From the IMG/VR virus record IMGVR_UViG_3300042731_002222, positions 1 through 20,746 of that record: DNA of 20,746 bases; one strand, given 5' to 3'. The stretch is from a virus. The position numbers were made by a program, and so were the translations under genes. Below are positions 15,632 to 20,746 of the stretch, piece by piece. The notes beneath the pieces were generated by a model, which saw only the letters and a program-made list of their open reading frames with translations, ran no database searches and was not told where the DNA came from. Every line of letters starts with the position of its first letter. Position 1 is the first letter of the stretch.

Positions 15632-17485
15632 TTAAAAAACGGTCGGCATAAAACCAATCATAGGAACAGGTCCTCCGGGTGTAGTGATTCCTCCTAAATA
15701 TATGAATTTTAGTTCTAACAAATGTAAGCTACATGCAGCTGCCACCGCAGTCGCAACCTTATTCGCAGGAGGCCTATGTAAACCTGCAACTTTAAATTTC
15801 TTACCATTGTTCCATGCTTTTCTTAGGTTGCCTGCTAATTTACACTTGTCTCCATAATATATTGGGGCATATATACCTCCCAGTGGAGCAGTAGTGTTAC
15901 ATGGTGGAATAGGTGGAGATTTCTTTAAAGGCTGAACAGCACAGCTTTTCCAATAATCAATAATAGTTTCTGCCATTAAATCATATCCATCGCCTTGGCA
16001 ACCTCCTACTCCACCTTCTTGTTCAAATTCCTTGTTACTAACACATGCAGTTAAAGTATTAAACCATTTATCTCTTTCTATTTTATGTCTGTCAACCTTT
16101 TTTCTTCTAACATTAATCTCTTGAAAGTTTCTATTGTTGCCTATTGTAAACCCGTCAAGGTCTTTATCGTACGTAAATGCGGCTATGAATTTAGTATCTA
16201 ACCAATCTGGTAAATCAGGGTCAAATTCAGAATCAGGTTGCCACGCGTATTGATTTATCTTGGAATTATCTCTAATATCCTTTATATCATGTGCATTATA
16301 GATTTTATCTAAAGTTGACTGTACATTTCTAGTTAGTTGTGATTGATTGGTGCCAAAAAACCCTTCATCAATAAGTTTTTGATTTACTGTTTTCTGCAAC
16401 TCTTCAATCTTCTTCCAAGCTAGTTTTCCTATATCTCTAGGATAACTTCCATAGGCGAAAGAGTATACGTCATCTAAGCTTTTTGCCCAATCTTTAAACT
16501 GCTCGCTTTCATCATTTTGTAGAAGAACTCTTTCAACAATAGCGTCTGCTAAAAATTCTTTAAAGTCTTTATTGTTTTTGTTTCCTATATTTTCTCTAAC
16601 TATTTCAGGAAATTTAGGAGTAGGTTCATTTTTGTCAGACTCATCTTCTAATACATTTACAATAGTTGATTTTCCTACCTCATCGATGATGGCGGTCACA
16701 GTCTTATTAATATCTTTGATAAAATTACCTTCACTATCAAAAACAGATTTAAAGGTATATTGATATTCACCAGATTGTACTGAAACTGGAACAACTAAAA
16801 TACCATTCTCATCAGCTGCGGCTAAAGGCTGGTCTTCTCCGTTTATTGAATATAAGAATTTATAGTCAACTCCTTTTGTAAAACCAAGTATCGTCATAGT
16901 AGCGAAAAGACGCTCTTTATTTTCAGCTTCATTAATTAAGCCTTGTTCGTCTGCTATTTTTTCAGAGATAAAATCTTCCATGTTAATTCCACCTGTAAAG
17001 TCAATTTCATCAGTATATGGTACTGGGCATAATGAAGGAAATAAAGGAAAGTATTTAAACTTACTATATGTATGTGTTTTGGTGGGATTGCCACTCGATC
17101 TGTAATCTACATACTCGACGGTAGTATCTTTACTCTGATCGATACAATTTAATATGTCGCATGCAACGTCTGTCTTGAAATTAGGAACTACCGTAGGCTC
17201 GTTAAATTCGGCAAAAGCCGGCATTGTGAATTTATCATCAAACTCAATTCTTTCGTTTTCATAGATTTCTTTAAAAGCCTTTTTAAACCCATTATCTAAA
17301 ATTGCTTTTTGACCAGGAACATGAGTATCGCCGAAAGGAGATTGAGCTTTACCATTGACCGCATTAAAATACTCAGTTGCTACGAAAAGTGCAAACTCAT
17401 CTCTGCTATCTGGGCCAGATGATTTAGAATTACTGACCAGTCTGTCTGACACGTTCTTAATAAATGTAGGCCACTGTGCAGGCAT
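15632..17485 (-). CDS. Unknown structural protein of the hub/spike block
   Basis: This 617-residue protein has no recognised catalytic domain. The N-terminus (MPAQWPTFIKNVSDRLVSN) is helical. It is followed by DEFALFVATEYFNAV and SPFGDTHVPGQKAILDNGF (about residues 28-69), which looks like a conserved phage segment. The middle is mixed and acidic. The C-terminal third has a Gly/Cys/Pro-rich stretch (GGVGGCQGDGYD; PPIPPCNTTAPLGGIYAPIY), an Ala-rich helix (ATAVAAACSLHLLELKFIYL) and a Gly/Pro tail ending in FMPTVF. It starts two bases after the spike gene, implying co-assembly with the spike or hub. It could be a baseplate hub or wedge component, or a spike-loading factor. The gene is sure; the function is unknown. 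Confidence 0.8.
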   Translation of the reverse strand: MPAQWPTFIKNVSDRLVSNSKSSGPDSRDEFALFVATEYFNAVNGKAQSPFGDTHVPGQKAILDNGFKKAFKEIYENERIEFDDKFTMPAFAEFNEPTVVPNFKTDVACDILNCIDQSKDTTVEYVDYRSSGNPTKTHTYSKFKYFPLFPSLCPVPYTDEIDFTGGINMEDFISEKIADEQGLINEAENKERLFATMTILGFTKGVDYKFLYSINGEDQPLAAADENGILVVPVSVQSGEYQYTFKSVFDSEGNFIKDINKTVTAIIDEVGKSTIVNVLEDESDKNEPTPKFPEIVRENIGNKNNKDFKEFLADAIVERVLLQNDESEQFKDWAKSLDDVYSFAYGSYPRDIGKLAWKKIEELQKTVNQKLIDEGFFGTNQSQLTRNVQSTLDKIYNAHDIKDIRDNSKINQYAWQPDSEFDPDLPDWLDTKFIAAFTYDKDLDGFTIGNNRNFQEINVRRKKVDRHKIERDKWFNTLTACVSNKEFEQEGGVGGCQGDGYDLMAETIIDYWKSCAVQPLKKSPPIPPCNTTAPLGGIYAPIYYGDKCKLAGNLRKAWNNGKKFKVAGLHRPPANKVATAVAAACSLHLLELKFIYLGGITTPGGPVPMIGFMPTVF

Positions 17486-17487
17486 TC

Positions 17488-18207
17488 TTACTTATTTTTT
17501 TGTTGATAATCAATGTGCTTACTTTTAGCAGTACTAATAAAAATAGGAGTAGGTGGCAGTGGAGCTCCAGAAGGACCAACACCAGTAGGGTGGGTGTGAG
17601 CTTTATAGTCGTCTAACCATGCGTTTAACCACTCTTCAAGAGAAACACCTCTTACGGCAGGTTGACTTTCATCTTCACTGTCTTCACCTGTGTTTGAGAT
17701 AAAGATGTTTCCTGAATCTAAAAAGATTTTTTCATCGGAAGAAACTTTAATAATACCATTTTCATCTAATTGAATTATTGGTCTTTCTTTAGCACCTTCA
17801 CCTCTTGTAATTACAAGACCATCCTCTTTAGAATGATATATCCTTATATTTCTTTCTGCATCATATACTAATGATACTACATTATGTGGTTCAGCAGAGG
17901 CATCTAGAATGTCTTCCTTTAACTCTTTATTCTGATTAATTTGAAACCAATACTCAGGGTGATAAAGGTTACCGTTGTCAAATCTGACTGCCACAATATC
18001 TCCTACTCTAGGAATTGAATGTGCTCCAACGTGGTCTCTATTCATAGGAGTTGCCCATGGAATAGCTTCATCGGGTAAATTATCAAACTTACCTATAACC
18101 TTTACTTTACATCTTCCTAAATTACTTGGGTCTTCGTTGTCGATAACCTCACCTAGCCAATGAGTTTCTCTTAAGTTGTCTCTTAATAATTCCTTATCCG
18201 TCGCCAT
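17488..18207 (-). CDS. 5: Baseplate central spike, OB-fold, gp5/gpV-like
   Basis: This protein of 239 residues is a tail spike that would pierce the outer membrane. The OB-fold is at about 16-90, with HWLGEVIDNEDPSNLGRCKV, the AIPWATPM segment, HSIPRVGDIVAVRFDNGN and YWF. Short beta repeats at about 110-180 (NIRIYHSKEDGLVITRGEG, later GIIKVSSDEKIFLDSG) fit the trimeric beta-helix. A C-terminal HTHPTGVGPSGAPLPP (residues 204-219) has the His-x-His pair that binds a metal ion at the tip of gpV-type spikes. There is no lysozyme domain, unlike T4 gp5 (575 residues). The start overlaps the preceding gene by 14 bases; the ATG sits behind TTTAGGAAATATACACG, a weak possible Shine-Dalgarno. Confidence 0.88.
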   Translation of the reverse strand: MATDKELLRDNLRETHWLGEVIDNEDPSNLGRCKVKVIGKFDNLPDEAIPWATPMNRDHVGAHSIPRVGDIVAVRFDNGNLYHPEYWFQINQNKELKEDILDASAEPHNVVSLVYDAERNIRIYHSKEDGLVITRGEGAKERPIIQLDENGIIKVSSDEKIFLDSGNIFISNTGEDSEDESQPAVRGVSLEEWLNAWLDDYKAHTHPTGVGPSGAPLPPTPIFISTAKSKHIDYQQKNK

Positions 18208-19411
18208 CGTGTATATTTCCTAAAGATTCTCTGGCAGCGCTATTTAACGCGTCTCCGATGTTAGTTCCAGGAGGAACGCTGTCAGCGAAAACGTTATCAA
18301 AAATTTGTTGAGAAACCTCTCTTTGTTGGCTAGGAAGATCGGTTGCGCTGTCTACTCCTTGAACAAAATCTTGATAAATGTTTTCAAAATTGGGTGTATT
18401 TCTTCTAACTATGTCAGAAGCCTGTTGTTTTAACTCTTGTACTTTCTGTTGGCCCATTCTTTCTAAATCACCAACTGCTCTTTCTGCTAAGTCATTTAAC
18501 TTTTCTTCTCCTTTAGACAACAAGTAGTCTTTTAAACTTCCATGTTCTAGGTCTTCAGGATCGTATGATGGTGCCTCTTTTTCATCGTTTCTAGAATCAA
18601 CTATCATACCGTTTAAGACTCTAGCATCAACTTTATGTAATTGCTCGTATGTAAAATCTAACGTATTAACGGCGGCTCCTTCAGGATTTTTAGATAAGTC
18701 GGCAAACGGGGTTGCTCCACTATCTAATAACCATTCACAATATCCTAGTTGAAAATAAAAGAATGGTCTACCTTTACTTCCTGATATTCCAGTATTACTG
18801 TTTTCAATTCCAAGCGAAGGTTTAAAGTTACTAGGAAACTCTCTTAAACTTTCTCTATTCGCCTTTGGTAAACCTCCAATAGTTGGTTTAGATTGATTTT
18901 TAATTTGTCTAATTTCAGTTACATATATTCCAACTGAAAATTTTCTAAGGTTAGCAGGTAAAACATAAGTCCACTTTTCATCATCCCATACCGCTTTCTT
19001 ATATAAGTGCATTAGACCTGCAATAGGTAGATTTAAACTTTCTAGACATGCAATACTAATAGCAGCATCATCTCCTCCCCAATAAGCATTCATTTTATTG
19101 TACTTAACTAATCTATCTAAACCTGATAGGGTCTGAAAAGTCCAAGGCAATTCTGAATTAATTTCGAAAAGAGCCTTTTTAAAGTTTTGAAGAGCCTCTA
19201 ACTTTTCTTCCCATTTAGTAGCATTTACATTATTACCGTCTATTAGGTTTTCTTGCATCCACGCTTCGGCTGCACCTGAAAAAAGAGGTGACTTTGCAGG
19301 ATTTGACCTATCAAATAATAGGACAAACGAAAGGTACGTCGGGTCTTGATAAGGGTATCTCTTATTAAGCCTTCCTTTTCTAAAATCTAATCCTGTCTTA
19401 AAGTCTGCCAT
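18194..19411 (-). CDS. Putative tail-tube/baseplate junction protein (gp48/gp54-like position)
   Basis: This 405-residue virion protein is placed between the hub and spike genes. The N-terminal part begins MADFKTGLDFRKGRLNKRYP and contains PTYLSFVLLFD. Residues about 90-170 hold LPWTFQTLSGLDRL, a helix-and-strand stretch and YVLPANLRKFSVGIYVTEIR. The last resembles the strand pattern of tube-fold proteins such as T4 gp19, gp48 and gp54, which cap the hub and start tube growth. The C-terminal 130 residues are helical and charged (LNDLAERAVGDLERMGQQKV, later SLGNIHDGDG), suggesting a coiled region. The last 14 bases overlap the spike start. The structural role is secure from context; the gp48/gp54 identity is a guess from position and one motif. 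Confidence 0.75.
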   Translation of the reverse strand: MADFKTGLDFRKGRLNKRYPYQDPTYLSFVLLFDRSNPAKSPLFSGAAEAWMQENLIDGNNVNATKWEEKLEALQNFKKALFEINSELPWTFQTLSGLDRLVKYNKMNAYWGGDDAAISIACLESLNLPIAGLMHLYKKAVWDDEKWTYVLPANLRKFSVGIYVTEIRQIKNQSKPTIGGLPKANRESLREFPSNFKPSLGIENSNTGISGSKGRPFFYFQLGYCEWLLDSGATPFADLSKNPEGAAVNTLDFTYEQLHKVDARVLNGMIVDSRNDEKEAPSYDPEDLEHGSLKDYLLSKGEEKLNDLAERAVGDLERMGQQKVQELKQQASDIVRRNTPNFENIYQDFVQGVDSATDLPSQQREVSQQIFDNVFADSVPPGTNIGDALNSAARESLGNIHDGDG

Positions 19412-19433
19412 GTCTTATATATTCATTTTAGTA

Positions 19434-20746
19434 TTAGCCCATATTGTTCAATCTACCAGGCCACTCTCTTCTATATAAAGTTAAAGTTTGTCTTACTTTT
19501 TCATCAGCTCCTTTATATGTTATCTTCATTCCGCCTATTACATAGAATCCGCTTAAGAATTCATCTAAAACTGAAGGGTCTTTGATTTCATCTTCTCTGT
19601 CGACTTTATCTTTTACCTCAAACCCTTTTTCTTCTTTGGCCTGTTTAACTGCATCTGCGGCTGCAATCTGCTGTTGAGTTTCTCCAAAGATTGCAACAGG
19701 AACCTTTTGCCATCTATGTAAGTTAGGTGAAAATCCATTCAGCTGAAGTATTAGTTTGCTCTTAGTTGCCTCTGTCATGTTCTGATGATTATGAACAGCG
19801 GCAAAAGAATAATTTAAATGTGTGCTAGAAGTTTCAGGGTCTGCGTTCTTTCTACCAGCGTACTTATACTTTATTTCTTTTTTGTAAGTTTCTTCACCTC
19901 TTCTGCCTTTTTGAGGTTCTTCAATATCTTTTAATTCCTTACTAGATAGAGGTTCCATTTCAAAACTAACTACACCTTCTTCAGAATCATCTTCAAAATA
20001 CTGTAGCACTCTTTTGTATCCATTCTTTTTGGCAGCTGTTCCAGCATCTTGTCTAAGAGAATATCCTGATACAAAAAAGTTGGTTCCTTCTATTTTACTG
20101 TGATTTGTTAAAAGCAAAGGACCTTCATCTTTGTCTTCTTCAGAATCTCCACCAGCCTCTTCATTATTAAAGTTATCAAGTAAATTTGCAAATGTAGTTT
20201 CAATATCTTCAGGGGAATCCATTAACTTATTTAAATCTACATAGTTTAAATAATAGTAAGGGTCGATATTATATGTTTGAAAACTTTCTTCACTTACGTA
20301 GGAGTGTTTAATCAAATTATCGATTACGTCACACATAGGCTCATAGCCAACTATTAAATTCATCTCGTCATCGGAAGAATCTATGTTAGTTGCAAGACCT
20401 AATCCTAAATCAGTAGACAACATTTCAATATGGTCCAAAGAAGTTCCTTTTCCGAGAGCTTTACAATCTTCGGCATACATTCCTGGTATTTTCATACGAC
20501 CGGTTAAATTAAACTTAGCTCCACCAGTACCTTTATCTATGGCATTTTGTTTTGGACCAGCAACACTATCAATATCAAAATCTATTCTAATATCTTTAAA
20601 GGTATCAACCTGTCTTGAAGCTATTCTAACATTAATGACATCCCCATCTCTAGGAAACTGATCGGCCATAAGACCTGCTTGACTATCAAGAAGTGTCAAA
20701 GATATTGTAGGAATTTTATTTTCAAGGTCTATAACCATAGACTGAA
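19434..20746 (-). CDS. Baseplate hub protein, gp27/gpD-like, probably 5'-truncated
   Basis: The frame stays open to the right edge. The first ATG at 20738 (MVIDLENKIPTISLTLLD) is preceded in frame by sense codons (CAG TCT) and no leader, so the true start probably lies outside the window. Counting from that Met, 434 residues are visible. DLENKIPTISLTLLD and DQFPRDGDVINVRI (about 4-38) look like the first beta domain of gp27/gpD hubs, and GRMKIPGMYAEDCKALGKGT (about 80-99) follows. Next come YYYLNYVDLNKLM (about 161-173) and an acidic insertion (EEAGGDSEEDKDEG, about 193-206). The end is GGMKITYKGADEKVRQTLTL and RREWPGRLNNMG. The hub forms the trimeric platform for the spike, which is encoded two genes downstream. 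Confidence 0.75.
   Translation of the reverse strand, partial: QSMVIDLENKIPTISLTLLDSQAGLMADQFPRDGDVINVRIASRQVDTFKDIRIDFDIDSVAGPKQNAIDKGTGGAKFNLTGRMKIPGMYAEDCKALGKGTSLDHIEMLSTDLGLGLATNIDSSDDEMNLIVGYEPMCDVIDNLIKHSYVSEESFQTYNIDPYYYLNYVDLNKLMDSPEDIETTFANLLDNFNNEEAGGDSEEDKDEGPLLLTNHSKIEGTNFFVSGYSLRQDAGTAAKKNGYKRVLQYFEDDSEEGVVSFEMEPLSSKELKDIEEPQKGRRGEETYKKEIKYKYAGRKNADPETSSTHLNYSFAAVHNHQNMTEATKSKLILQLNGFSPNLHRWQKVPVAIFGETQQQIAAADAVKQAKEEKGFEVKDKVDREDEIKDPSVLDEFLSGFYVIGGMKITYKGADEKVRQTLTLYRREWPGRLNNMG

Noticed and set aside
19414-19424. GAATATATAAG on the minus strand, similar to the candidate promoter core
   Set aside because: It lies only a few bases before the ATG at 19411, too close for a promoter with a leader, and the gap is only 22 bases.

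Overview
The window is a block of virion-assembly genes from a large, AT-rich (roughly one third G+C) contractile-tailed phage of the T4 superfamily. All convincing genes lie on the minus strand, so transcription runs from high to low coordinates. Recognisable T4-type baseplate parts are an OB-fold central spike (gp5/gpV-like), the wedge proteins gp25 and gp6, a gp7-position wedge protein, and a gp27/gpD-like hub protein. The host is probably a member of the Bacteroidota, for two reasons. Start codons mostly sit behind A/T-rich leaders with no strong Shine-Dalgarno sequence. The phage also encodes a ribosomal S1-like protein whose N-terminus (EEFDWDAYEA) and domain layout resemble, from memory, Bacteroidota S1. 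No tRNA, CRISPR array, insertion sequence or integrase was seen.

Layout in the direction of transcription. (1) 20746-15632, hub and spike block: hub protein (probably cut by the window edge), a putative tube/baseplate junction protein, the spike, and a 617-residue unknown protein. (2) 15631-14223, a self-contained S1-like gene with its own candidate promoter and a clear intrinsic terminator. (3) 14255-12700, a new candidate promoter followed by an amidoligase-like enzyme with a C-terminal beta-helix-like tail. This overlaps by ATGA a 77-residue protein that begins with what looks like a T4-type capsid-targeting propeptide. (4) 12695-431, wedge and fibre block: a 277-residue unknown protein, gp25, gp6, a 90-residue basic protein, the gp7-position protein, a small fibre-like protein, a 655-residue gp8-position protein and a 1226-residue multidomain protein. 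(5) 410-1, a further candidate promoter and the 5' part of another structural gene that runs off the left edge.

How they work together: blocks 1, 4 and probably 5 build the baseplate (hub, spike, wedges, peripheral proteins), in tightly packed genes with overlapping or nearly abutting starts and stops. Between hub and wedge blocks lies an island of non-baseplate genes (12700-15631): a translation factor, a carboxylate-amine ligase-like enzyme and a possible packaged internal protein. This island is the most unusual part of the window. Three copies of a GATATATA element, 24-38 bases upstream of the three genes that follow real gaps, are candidate late promoters.
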